Shown: one piece after another, positions 1 through 10,509 of the stretch
Numbering within the stretch: position 1 is the stretch's first letter
Layout: each line of letters opens with the position of its first letter
Assembly: GCA_030685235.1 (NCBI GenBank)
Contig: MU839226.1
Location: 41,584-105,583, forward strand
Length of the DNA: 64,000 bases
Direction of reading: 5' to 3'
Source of the DNA: Copromyces sp. CBS 386.78
Taxonomy: Eukaryota; Ascomycota; Sordariomycetes; Sordariales; Sordariaceae
The notes under the pieces: generated by a model
What the model saw: only the letters and a program-made list of their open reading frames with translations
Told to the model about the DNA's origin: nothing
The model's database searches: none
Made by a program: the position numbers and the translations under genes

Positions 1-658
1 GATATTTAAAAAATTAATAAAGTAATATTAAAGGATATTAACCTACTACCGGGTTATAAGGAATTTAATAAAGCCTTTAGAGGTTATAAGATAATATCTT
101 TACTAAACTTCTTTTTTAAGTACGATTAAATCCCTTTTGAAAAAGTTAATTGGAATATTATTATTTTTATAACCCCTTTTAACCTATTTTAAATAATTAT
201 TCTACCGTAAAGAAGTACTAATTTTATTATATAATTTATAAAAATTATAATTCGGATATTCTATAATTTAATCCTTAATATTTATTAATTATACTTCGAT
301 AATATTTATATTAAAGGACTTTAGTTAAATTATAATAGTATTAAAGGGAAATAATATTAATTAGGTATTTATATATATTTAAAGGGAAAGTACTAAATAA
401 GGATAAAATTATTAAAATTAATAAATAAATTTATTATAAAGAGGATTCTAATAAAAAAGGGAAAGGCGTAGAGAAGGTCCGCTCCTTTTTAAATATTATA
501 AGGTATTATAGGATTTAGATTAAAGGTTTCGGCATTATTATAATCCCTTTTATATATTAATAAAAAAGGTTATCGAATAGTAATAGATTGAAAACGAATA
601 GTTTGTAATAAAATATCTTCAATATTTAATTACTATAGTACTAATCTTCGCTATACTA
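1..658 (+). pseudogene. Ty3/Gypsy pol relic: reverse transcriptase into RNase H connection, RIPed
   Basis: Read through many stop codons, the plus strand gives a recognisable Gypsy RT block. About 90-200 reads like the conserved LLxFFxxYDxIP segment followed by a TPF-Leu motif. About 200-330 follows the LPQGATNS...FLDD pattern with its C-derived residues lost. About 480-540 reads FLNIIRYYRI, matching the FLGIxGYYR connection motif just before RNase H. All changes are of C-to-T/G-to-A type. The relic probably starts upstream of the window and is cut at 666 by an inverted-repeat element. The family call is secure; exact limits are not. Confidence 0.6.
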
Positions 659-666
659 ATTTATAA

Positions 667-2017
667 GAGAATGTCTTTTCGCACCGTCATAAAAGTCTTC
701 CGGCACCGTTACCCTATCTACGCCCCACCCTTCCTACGCGCCAAGGCACGCTAATGCACACCAAAATTTTTAAGCCAATCAAATCGCTCGCATCTAAGTC
801 GTAGTCTACAGCTTCTATTCTTGGCGTTAGCAAACCGTACCGCGCCCGCCAAACCCCTAGATTTCAACCTATTATACCTACAAAGGCTAAATTTCGTAAT
901 TTCGTTGTATTGTATCGCTTCTTCCCCTAAACCCCATTATCACCTTTATAATTAATCAAACTACTATCGCGCGCATTACGAAATATCGTTAAATAAATAA
1001 CGCGCTATCATCTATTAACGGTATATAATAATACCCCCTTTACTCTAGAACCTCGTACTCCCCAATTAACTATACCAATTAATACTCGAGTTCCAATACC
1101 CCGACCGACTGCGCTAATCAGCTCCTAAGCTCCTCTACCCTCTATTGCGCCAACTTACCTTCAAGCGGCGGCATTACGACTTCGAAGAAGGCCTCGCTTC
1201 TAGCCCACCCGCAGCCGACTTCCCGTACGAAGTTAGAACCCTATAGGGTTAATACGAATTACGCCTTCGGTCTAACGAATCGTATCTAACTAAGAGGGTA
1301 TAAACTTAGAAGTAGAGGATAGAATTGACCGTTGTAGTCTAATTATTATATAAATGAAGCGACGAGGCCGCCCTCGCGACAATATAAGAGGAGGAGATAT
1401 AAGAGGAGATAACAGCTTTATACGGGGACGAAGAGGTTATACTACTGGTACTACGAGAGGAGGAGGTATAAGGGGAGGAAGTATAAGGGGGGGAGGTATA
1501 AAGGGGGGAAGCATACCTACTAGCACTACTCCTACTAGTATACAGGGCATACGGCGCAATATACGTATAGCTAGCACACAAGGCTAGTAGATAAAGCTCT
1601 GGGAGGCTCGCTGGCAATTAGATTGAGCGATTATACGATAAATATAAAATAGATTATTATTATATAAATTAATATAGATTAAGTGCGATTGATTAATCGC
1701 TTAATTAAGCGATGTACGACCGTGTAATATACGACCGTACCGCTAAGTGCGCTGTAAAGTGCGCTATAAAGTGGCCAATCTGGGTTGTACATTTGGGTGG
1801 GCTGGGCACGTGACATTTCATGAAAGAATATAATACTAAGATTTCTGGGCGAAATCTATAAGAGAATACTGCTGCTAAGCTGAATGTAGAGACTCAAATG
1901 GATGCGAGCGATTTTATTGGCTCAAAAATTTTGGGGTGCATTAGCGCGCGGGAAGGGTATAAGTAGGTGGGGTGACGGTGCCGGAAGACTTTCATAACGG
2001 TGCGAAAAGACATTCTC
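667..2017. mobile_element. Long member of the GAGAA-ended inverted-repeat element family
   Basis: The first ~120 bases (GAGAATGTCTTTTCGCACCG and on) are matched in reverse complement by the last ~120 bases before 2017, including the shared block around the AAAATTTTT/AGCCAAT motif. Its inner part near 960-1,015 also matches the core of the 720-bp element at 4820, so this looks like a longer relative (1,351 bp) with about 650 extra internal bases. Unlike the two short copies, the flanks (ATTTATAA left, AATAAAAT right) do not form a target-site duplication. The ends may therefore come from two copies or from a rearrangement. No transposase is recognisable. Confidence 0.6.
1425..1530 (+). repeat. 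Purine-rich GGAGGTATAA-type tandem tract
   Basis: Irregular repeats of units such as GGAGGTATAAGG and GGAAGTATAAGG lie inside the long inverted-repeat element. An open frame across them (1354-1587) would encode IRGG-rich repeats. Nothing else supports a real protein, so I treat this as low-complexity DNA within the element. Confidence 0.4.
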
Positions 2018-4811
2018 AATAAAATAGCTCTCTCTATATTAATTACTACTTATGTAGCCTATAATTCTATTATACGATTATTATCTTTATCTTCGGTTTT
2101 ATCTTTATACTTTTTATCCTTATCGAAATCTTTATCGGATTCTTCTTCGTTATTTCCTATTTTAATATTACTATTTAGATTTCTACCGGAGGGTTTATTA
2201 TCGTTGTTGCCGTTGTTTTATTAGAAAAATAGAAATTCTTCCTTATTTTTCTCCGATTTATAGTTACTACGAATAATATAATTACTATCTTTTAAACCTA
2301 ATTAGTAATATTTGAAGGTAGTATAGTCGGCCTAATAACGAATTTTATAAAGGATCCGCACTTTAGCCTTAATTTAATTTTCTTATTTAATACCCTTAAT
2401 AGTTAGGAAATTACCCCCTTAGCTGCGATTGCTAATTATAGTATAATATAGGTAAATAAAGTTAGGGTCTTTCTAAGTAAGAAATTCGAAGTTTTAAAAA
2501 AATTTTATAGAAGAATTATACTAGTTAGCTCTCTTACCGAATTAAATATAATTCCCGCAAATCCCCCCTTTAATATTAGTTAGTATAGATACGCAACCTA
2601 GGAAAGGGGCCTAGATATTTAGGGTTTCCTATTTCCCCTCCGTTATAAAAATAGAAATAAAGGTCTTTTAAAACCGGGAAATATAGTAAGAATATAAGTA
2701 GCGGTTTCTAGAAGTAAAAGTAATTAATAAAGGATCGTTAAAAAAGATAAGGATAAGCGGATTTGTACGGAAGACCGAAGCTTTAAATTAAAAGACCTAA
2801 AATACGCTCCTTCTTTCCCGTAAAGGATATAATATAAAAATTATATAATTAGGCTCCTTTTTTCTTAACGAATATATATTAAAGGGAAGTTTTACCTTCG
2901 TTAATAATTAATGAAAGGAAAATATAATAATACTCGCTAACTAGCGGAAAAGTATCGATAAACTTTTTAAAAGCGGTAAGGTTTAAAAGTAGTACTTACT
3001 TTAAATATAGCTAGCCTATAAGCCTAAGTTAAATAATAATAAAGATTTATACTTTACGTACGAAGACTTTATTAAAAATATAACCCTCCGTACCCTAAAT
3101 ATTATCGGGTATAATAAAGTTTATAAAAAGATTAATATAAATTTTAGAAAGGAGTTGCTTCTTTCTATTAAGCCTTTTATTAATATATTTAAAATTATTT
3201 TTAGTAACGAGGGGATATACGGGCGTAAAGTCTATATAAACCGGAGGGGTAAATTTCTTTTTAATTAAGAGGGTTAAATTTAAAATATTAAAAATTATTT
3301 AGAAATTTATATTAACGCGTTTTAAAAGTAGATCTAACTATTATATAATTTTTTAAATAAGATTCATTAAAGTAGGCGAATTATTTTTAAATATAGTAGA
3401 CGGTTAGGTTACGTATAGTTAAAGAAAGTAAAACGGATATCGGTAGTTAAGGAAGAAAAACGTATAAAAAAGAAAAAAATAAGAGGAAGAGATTTACTAG
3501 CGGCTAAAGGGTAAAGATAATAGTTCTTTCAAACGTAAGCAATATAATTAGTAATTTAGGCATTAGTTAAGTAATTGGTATAGGGATATAATAGAAATTT
3601 ATAAAATAAGAGGATAAAAAGACGGATAAATATTTATAAGAATTAATAAATAATAATTAAAATACTATACTACTGGGATAATACTTAATTAATATTTAAA
3701 CGGACGATAACCGGTATTAATCGATATTTAAACATTCTCCTTTAAATTTCCTTAGGAATAGATTTACCCCTCTTACAATAAGGCTTCTCTTCTTTCCTTT
3801 AATAATAATAATTTATTTATTTAATTAAAAAAGGATACAACGCAACCTAAAATCTTTCTTAATTAAAAATAAATATAATAATTAATATAAATAAATTATT
3901 TAAAATTATTTAAGCGTTCTTCGAATAATAAAGTACCGAAGCCGAAACTTACGAGGAGATCCTTATTCGACTAGGGGAAGTTTACCCGCCGAAACCCAAA
4001 CCGGCTAAAAATTTCAATTACGCCGCCGATTAACGTTTTCCTAAATATACAAAGAGCGGGAAATTAAATATTATAAAATTTATACCCTATGAAATTTAGG
4101 GCAATAATAATAATAACGAAAGTATTTTTATTCGAACGTTCGGAGCCAATTTCTAGCTACCGGCCGATTAACAAATCGAATCCGCCCAACTAAATAAGAT
4201 TCTATAGAAAAATTTAACCTTCAGGATAACTAACCTTTAACACTACGTAAATATTTACAATTATTTCAATAGGTTTTCTATTATTAGAAATATTATATAA
4301 ATATTAAAAAAGTTCGGGGATAGAATATACATTCCTCCTAACGCGGAAATCCTTATATTAAAAATTTTATAATTTTAAAACGTAGGGGAAGAAATTACAA
4401 TTTTCCTTAAAGCCACCCAATTCTAATATTTACCCATTTTTTATAATTAATATTTTATCCTCGTAATTTATAATTAGGCGGTAATAATATAGTATTATTA
4501 CAATTCGACGTTCAATAAAGAAAAGATAAAATTAATCCGTTCCGCTTACGAAGCTTTCGTAGCCTCCTATTATAATATTTATAGTAAATACGGAAAAAGG
4601 GTCGATTTAAACGACCGACAGTAATAACTAAATATAAAATTTCCTACTTAATAATTAATATAAATTTATAATCTCTAAGTCTTAAAAGCGGTAAAAATAT
4701 TCTTTATCGAAATAAAGCGGAAGGATTTCTACTTAAATTAAAACAGCACTTTAGTACCAACTTTATAGGAAGTAGGGTAATATTAACGATCTTAAACTTA
4801 GCTAAACGACT
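2018..4811. other. RIP-degraded AT-rich block, no intact gene
   Basis: The block is almost free of CpA and TpG and no reading frame stays open. Around 3,940-4,620 the plus strand has longer stretches with coding-like codon pattern (for example AETYEEILIRLGEVYPPKPKP near 3,942-4,003), suggesting a degraded gag-like or unknown transposon gene. I cannot assign a family. Confidence 0.4.
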
Positions 4812-4978
4812 TTTTATAAGAGAAAGTCTTTTCGGACCGTAGTAAAAGTCTTCCCATACCGTAGCCCCACCCACTTACACCCTTCCCGCGCGCTAATGCA
4901 CGCTAATGCACACCAAAATTTTTGAGCCAATCAATCGCCCGCATCCAAATCGCGGTCCACACTCTACTTCGCCCACCC

Positions 4979-5030
4979 AGATGTGCACCCAGATGTGCAC
5001 CCAAATGTGCACCCAGATGTGCACCCAGAT
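4979..5030 (+). repeat. Left-arm tandem array of 12-bp GATGTGCACCCA units
   Basis: About four to five copies of GATGTGCACCCA sit at the inner edge of the left terminal inverted repeat. Each unit contains the palindrome GTGCAC. One copy has a G-to-A change (CAAATG for CAGATG), consistent with RIP. Confidence 0.85.
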
Positions 5031-5305
5031 TGGCCACTTTATAGCGCACTTTACAGCGTACTTAGCGGTACGGTCGCACACGGTCGCACATCGCTCAATG
5101 GAATCGTTCAGCTAAGTCGCTTAATTGAATCGTTCAGCTGAGTCGCTTAATTGAATCGCTCAATTAACTATTAACAACTGTCAGCAACTGTCAGCGACTA
5201 TCAGCTAAACGGAAGCGCGTTGTTTACTTGGCGATATTTCGGAATGTGTGCGATGGTGGTTTGATTGATTATAGGTACGATAGTAGTTTGATTGATTATA
5301 GGGGG

Positions 5306-5393
5306 GGTGCATATTTGGGTGCACATATGGGTGCATATCTGGGTGCACATCTGGGTGCACATTTGGATGCACATCTGGGTGCATATCTGGGTG
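5306..5393 (+). repeat. Right-arm inverted array of the same 12-bp units
   Basis: About seven copies of TGGGTGCACATC-type units, the reverse complement of the left-arm array, with scattered C-to-T variants (GCATAT for GCACAT). Copy number differs from the left arm, so the two arrays changed independently. Confidence 0.85.
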
Positions 5394-5547
5394 GGCGAAG
5401 TAGAGTGTAGACTGCGATTTGGATGCGAGCGATTTAATTAGCTTAAAATTTTTAGTATGCATTAGCGCGCGGGAAGGGTAGGGGGTGGGTGGGGCTACGG
5501 TATAGGAAGACTTTTACTACGGTCCGAAAAGACTTTCTCTTTTATAA

Positions 5548-6957
5548 TTAGAAAGCGTAATAGCCCGATAATAAATAAGGGCTATATATAATTATACCCG
5601 AATAGTCCAAGTACAGTCGACAATAAAATTAATAAGACTAAAAGAAAGGAGCGACATTTACTAATATTCTTAAACATACTACGGAAAATTCGCCTAACTA
5701 AATTTAGTATAAAATAAATCTCTTTATAACTTTAAAATACTTAGAAGAAATAGAAAATTTAAAATCCTAAAGAAGGAATAAAGAGAGCGGAACGATTTTT
5801 ACGACCTATTTAACTAGAGGTAGGGAAAGCCTTTAATTTTTATAATTCGTAACGACCCTACCTCTAACGAAAATAGAAGAACGGATCCCTTCTTAATTAG
5901 CACGCTAAAAATATTAGCAGCTACTCTTAAAACGCTTAAATTATAAAAATTTATAGCCGAAACTTTAAAAGTACCCGAAAAGAATCGAAGGATTATTAAG
6001 TATATAAAGGATAAAGAAAAATTGAATATATTAGAGTTTAGGGAACAATTTATTATTAATTACTTTATTTTACCCGCGAAGAAATTAGCGGACGAAAATT
6101 TGAAAGATATAAAGGGGGCTAGTAAACGGATTATTATTATTAAATATAAATATATACTAATATTCGCGAGAGATATAGTCTAGGGTATATTTCTACCCTC
6201 TATAATCAATATATTTAAATTATAGGAAATCTTTAATTGAAAGAGAAAGGGTATAAAGTAACTACGGAAGAGAGAATAATCGAAGAAGGCAAAGGGGGCG
6301 TATAAATAATAAATAGAGTATAAAATTGCTTATTAATTATTATTTACTTAGGACTTTTTACTTTTATATAAGGTATAAATTACTACCCGCTATTCTAAAG
6401 AATATACCCTATCTTTTCCTTTATCGAATATTTGAATTTATAATACGGAAGTGGTTCGGTATATCTTCACCACTTCCGAAGGGAAAATTTGAATTAGGGC
6501 GTTTTATCAAAATAAATATTAAGATACTTATAGAATTAAAACACTAAAGAGCGGATCTACTCTAGGGCTAAATAGGGTTAAAAATAGAAAAGTATAAAAA
6601 GGATAGCATCCCCTTTTAAAACCATAAGCAACTAAATAAGCAAAAAATAACGAATTAAATACTAATATTCTTAAAATCTTTATAATACTCCCTTTTAAAA
6701 TCTTTAATCACATTCGTAAAGGGCCTTCTATCTTCTTTAATACTGACCTCTAAATCTACACCTTACTATTTTAAAAAAAAGTATAGAAGTAAAGCTCTAC
6801 TTCACCTTCTATCTTTCCTTTTAATAGTTTTATAACTGTAATTTAACAACTCCATCTAATTCTACGGATAAGATTATCAACTCCGGATCTGCTCCTCGCT
6901 ATACAAATTTGTGTAGTGTAGCCCCGTTCCTTTATTAGTGTAGTTTTACTCCATTTC
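5548..6957. other. RIP-degraded AT-rich block, no recognisable gene
   Basis: Mostly CpA-depleted sequence with stops in all frames. About 5,930-6,170 has a coding-like plus-strand stretch (LKVPEKNRRIIKYIKDKEK and following), but I recognise no family. About 6,330-6,950 keeps more CpA than its surroundings, so it may be a later insertion or a shorter repeat that escaped RIP. Confidence 0.35.
6446..6478. repeat. Perfect 10-bp inverted repeat (hairpin)
   Basis: CGGAAGTGGT at 6446-6455 is followed by its exact complement ACCACTTCCG at 6469-6478, leaving a 13-base loop. It lies in the less RIPed part of the block. No function is assigned. Confidence 0.5.
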
Positions 6958-7639
6958 ATTAAAAGTATTAATAGTAGAATACAACGATTCTAAGTTAAAT
7001 AGGTTACTAAAAGTAGGAGTAGAAAGGTTAGGAAAATTACCGCTACCGGTATTACTGTTGGGGGAGAAAAGGGCGGGATTACTATTGTAAAATATAAAGT
7101 AAAAGAGCAATCTTTATTAAGGACCGTTTAAAAAGAAGGTCCGCTATTAGGATTATTTAAGGTAGTCGAAACGAAGCGATCCTTTATTTACTAAATAAAA
7201 AGTACCTTCCCTTACGTATTAATAAAAAGAAATTTGGAATTTTAATTAAGCGATTATTGTAATTATAATTATTAATACTTAGGGGGGGGTATTAAATTTA
7301 GCGATTCGTAACGAAGCAATCCTTATACGCGTGCGATCGAAAAATAATCGCGATAAAAGATAAGTTTATATTATGAATATAATAGTTAAAAAGTGCAATT
7401 AATTATTATAGGTAGAGGGCGAGAGGTTGGGTATAGGTGTAAAATATATGTAATTATATAAGGAGAAGAAAGGAAGAAAAGTATAGAAGTACATTCGGGA
7501 GAAGGGCTTTTATAGGACTCGAATTATAAACCCCTAGTAGGTCTATAGCGGGAGGCCGCAGCCAATTAACCGAAATGGTAATAGTAGTCTCAGAGAACTA
7601 TTATTACCAGCATATACAACATAGGCTAACCCTGTGATA
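6958..7639 (-). repeat. LTR-like direct repeat, copy 1
   Basis: Aligned by eye with the copy at 9823-10500. Shared blocks include GTATTAATAGTAGAAT near the left, GGGCGGGATTACTATTG-type sequence, CGATTCGTAACGAAGC, and AGGCCGCAGCCAATTAACCG near the right. Differences are mainly C/T and G/A. Confidence 0.65.
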
Positions 7640-7879
7640 CCCAGTTAAACCTCTATATGCAATTATATATAGAGGTTAAACGTTTTTTTAATTGTTATAA
7701 TATTCTTTACTAATAGCAAGTTTAATAAGGGCGGCTAGGGCAATTAAGGTAACCGGGGTAGCTAGAACGGTACTAGTAGCGCGGACCTACTCTTAATTAT
7801 AACCCTTACTACAACCTTTATTCTTCTTTATTTTTTTACTAATAAAGTATTAAAGTCCCTAAGAACCGTAATTAATTAA

Positions 7880-8576
7880 GAGAAAGTCTTTTCGGACCGT
7901 AGTAAAAGTCTTCCTATACCGTAGCCCCACCCACTTACACCCTTCCCGCGCGCTAATACACACCAAAATTTTTAAGCCAATCAAATCGCTCGCATCCAAA
8001 TCGCGGTCCACACTCTACTTCGCCCACCCAAATATACACCCAGATCCAAATGTACACCCAGATATGCACCCAGATGTGCACCCAGATGTGCACCCAGATG
8101 TGCACCTAAGCACCTAGATATGTACCTAGATTGGCTACTTTACAGCGCACTTTACAGCACACTTAGCGGTACGGTCGCACACGGTCGCATATCGCTCAAT
8201 TGAATTGTTTAGTTGAGTTACTCAATTGAATCGCTTAACTAACTATTAATAACTATCAGCAACTGTCAGCGACTATCAACGACTGTCAGCTAAACGAAAG
8301 CGCGTTATTTACTTGACGATATCTCGTAATGCGTACGATAGTAGTTTAATTAATTATAGGGAGTGTGCACATCTGGGTGCACATCTGGGTGCACATCTGG
8401 ATCTGGGTACACATCTGAGTGGGCGAAGTAGAGTGTGGACCGCGATTTGGATACGAGCGATTTAATTAGCTCAAAAATTTTGGTATACATTAGCGTATAT
8501 TAGCGCGCGGGAAGGCTATAAGTAGGTAGGGCTACAGTATAGGAAGACTTTTATTACGGTCCGAAAAGACTTTCTC
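7880..8576. mobile_element. 697-bp MITE, second short copy, TSD TTAATTAA
   Basis: Same termini (GAGAAAGTCTTTTCGGACCG and its complement) and same 12-bp GTGCACCCAGAT arrays in both arms as the copy at 4820-5539. It is flanked by perfect 8-bp duplications TTAATTAA (7872-7879 and 8577-8584). It sits inside the LTR-like element, so it inserted after that element. More of its repeat units carry C-to-T changes than in the 4820 copy, suggesting it is older or was hit harder by RIP. Confidence 0.85.
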
Positions 8577-8584
8577 TTAATTAA

Positions 8585-9822
8585 CGCAATATAATTACAA
8601 ATAATATAGCCGGACTTACCGCAACGATAGTAGAAGCTATTATAAGAATATTAGTCGAAAATATTTTTATAAATAAAGACTGCTAAATTAATAATATTAA
8701 AATTTATTTTATTTCTTCCCTAATTAATAGGAATTTTATTAGCGTTATAGGAATTAGAGCCTCCGTCGCCTCTAAAGGTAATATTATTATTATTATTCGA
8801 ACTGTTAGTATTTAAAATGTAAACGTTTATTTTATAGCGATAATTAACGTCTTTAAAGTTACCGGCTATAGTATAATAAATATTTAACTACTTTTTAAAA
8901 TCGTTAGCGTTAAGAAGGTTATAATATATTAATATATTATAAAACCGCTTATTAATTTTATTACGAAGGTAATAAACTTTTATAAAATTATTAAAACTAT
9001 ATAAATTCATAAAATTAATTAATTTAAATTTGAATTTTACGAATAATAAATTCTTTATATAAAATTCTTTAAAATAGCGATTAATATTTATTTTAAAATT
9101 AATATTTTAAAAATAAATAACGAAATATTTTATAAATTTAATATCGGTCTTCTAACGCTAAATATTTTTATTGCTATTATTTTAAATAACGTCGAAGTCG
9201 TCTTAAATATTAAAGAGAATTTCCGGGCCGAATAATATAATTATATAAATAATTTTAATATCCTTATTAATATAGAATAATAAATTATATTTTTATTAAA
9301 ATAAAATATAGAAGCGTTAGGCTTTAAAAATTTTATACTTGTAGGTAGTATTAATATTCTCCTTATTAATAAAAATAGGCGGGTTCTCTACTGTTTAATA
9401 GAGAAATAATATTTTATTTACAAGGTTAATTATAATAATATTCTTTTTAAAAATATTATATTCCGCAAATAAAATATTGTAAACGGATTTAAGTTTAATA
9501 TAATCGAAATTCTTTTAATCGAAGCTAGACTAAGTATTATCGGCTATTTAATAAGTAATCTTAAATTCTTCCTTAAAACATTAAAAATTACTTTTAAAAT
9601 CGTTATAATATTCGAAGTTAGTGCAATAAAGGCGATTAAGAGGTATAATAATAGATTAAAAAGCGGAGGCTTAAGAGAAAAGAGTAGCTACTTTAAAATA
9701 TTTGTGTAGGATAGGGAGACCTTTTTCCTAGTCGAAACCTTCGAGAAAATTAATGAAAACTATAATTGCGGGTTAAGGAAGTTCGAAAAGTGCGGCGTAA
9801 TAGACTATAGTATCGAATTCGC
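8585..9822. other. Internal region of LTR-like element, RIPed, no motif recognised
   Basis: AT-rich, CpA-depleted, stops in all frames. I looked for RT (YxDD), RNase H and integrase patterns on both strands and saw none. Confidence 0.35.
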
Positions 9823-10500
9823 TATTAAAGGTATTAATAGTAGAATGGAACGATTTTAAATTAAATAGGTTATTAGAAATAGGAGTAAAAAGGTTAAGGA
9901 GATTACTACTACTAATATTACTATTAGGGGAGAAAAGGGCAGGATTACTATTGTAAAATATAAAGTAGAAGAGCAATCTTCGTTAAAAGACTATTTAAAG
10001 AGAAGGTCCGCTATTAAGACTGTTTAAAATAATTGAAACGAAGCGATCCCTTATTTATTAAATAAAGAATACCTACCTTTACGTACTAATAAAGGGAGGT
10101 TTAGAATTTTAATTAGGCAATTATTATAATTACGACTATTGATACTTAAGGGGTGCTAGGTTTAGCGATTCGTAACGAAGCGATCCTTACACGCGCGCAA
10201 TCGAAAAATAATTGCGATAAAAAATAGGTTTACGCTATAAACGTAATAATTAAAAGATGCAATTAATTATTACGGGTAGAGGGCAAAAGGTTAGGTATAA
10301 ATATAAAATATACGTAATTATATAAAGAAAGGAAAGGAAGAGAAGTATAGAAGTACGCTTGGGAGATAGGCTTTTATAGGATTTGAGCTATAAACTAGTG
10401 GGTCTATAGCGGGAGGCCGCAGCCAATTAACCGAAATGGTGACAGTAGTCTCAGAGAGCTACTATTACTAGTATATACAATATAGGCTAACCCTGTGATA
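9823..10500 (-). repeat. LTR-like direct repeat, copy 2
   Basis: Second copy of the ~680-bp direct repeat, ending in CTAACCCTGTGATA directly before an unrelated flank (CCGGCGTTGCC). Confidence 0.65.
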
Positions 10501-10509
10501 CCGGCGTTG

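Larger units (their letters stand above)
4820..5539. mobile_element. 720-bp MITE, GAGAAAGTC termini, 8-bp TSD TTTTATAA
   Basis: The element begins GAGAAAGTCTTTTCGGACCG and ends with its reverse complement. The inverted repeat runs roughly 170 bp into each side. It is flanked by identical 8-bp duplications TTTTATAA (4812-4819 and 5540-5547). Each arm carries a run of 12-bp GATGTGCACCCA units, in opposite orientation on the two sides. The centre has GTTCAGCTGAGTCGCTTAATTG-type and AACTGTCAGC-type tandem repeats. No coding capacity is visible. CpA-containing motifs survive, so it is far less RIPed than its surroundings. The 8-bp TSD fits hAT or KDZ-like (Zisupton/Kyakuja) elements; I cannot decide between them. 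Confidence 0.85.
6958..10500 (-). mobile_element. LTR-like direct-repeat element, RIPed, carrying a nested MITE
   Basis: Two ~680-bp direct repeats (about 6958-7639 and 9823-10500) enclose ~2.2 kb, of which 697 bp is a nested MITE. Both repeats end in GGCTAACCCTGTGATA. Read on the minus strand this starts TATCACAGGG, the RIPed form of TGTCACAGGG, as expected for an LTR start. No pol motif could be found inside, so a non-autonomous LTR element (LARD-like) in minus orientation is the best reading. A matching TSD was not found and the other boundary is approximate, so two independent repeat copies remain possible. Confidence 0.5.

Noticed and set aside
4979..5393. CRISPR-like array
   Set aside because: Contiguous 12-bp units without spacers in a eukaryotic transposon.
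4893..5462. HTQMCTQMC-type and HPDMHPDVHP-type repeat peptides
   Set aside because: They are translations of the 12-bp subterminal arrays in both strands, not proteins.
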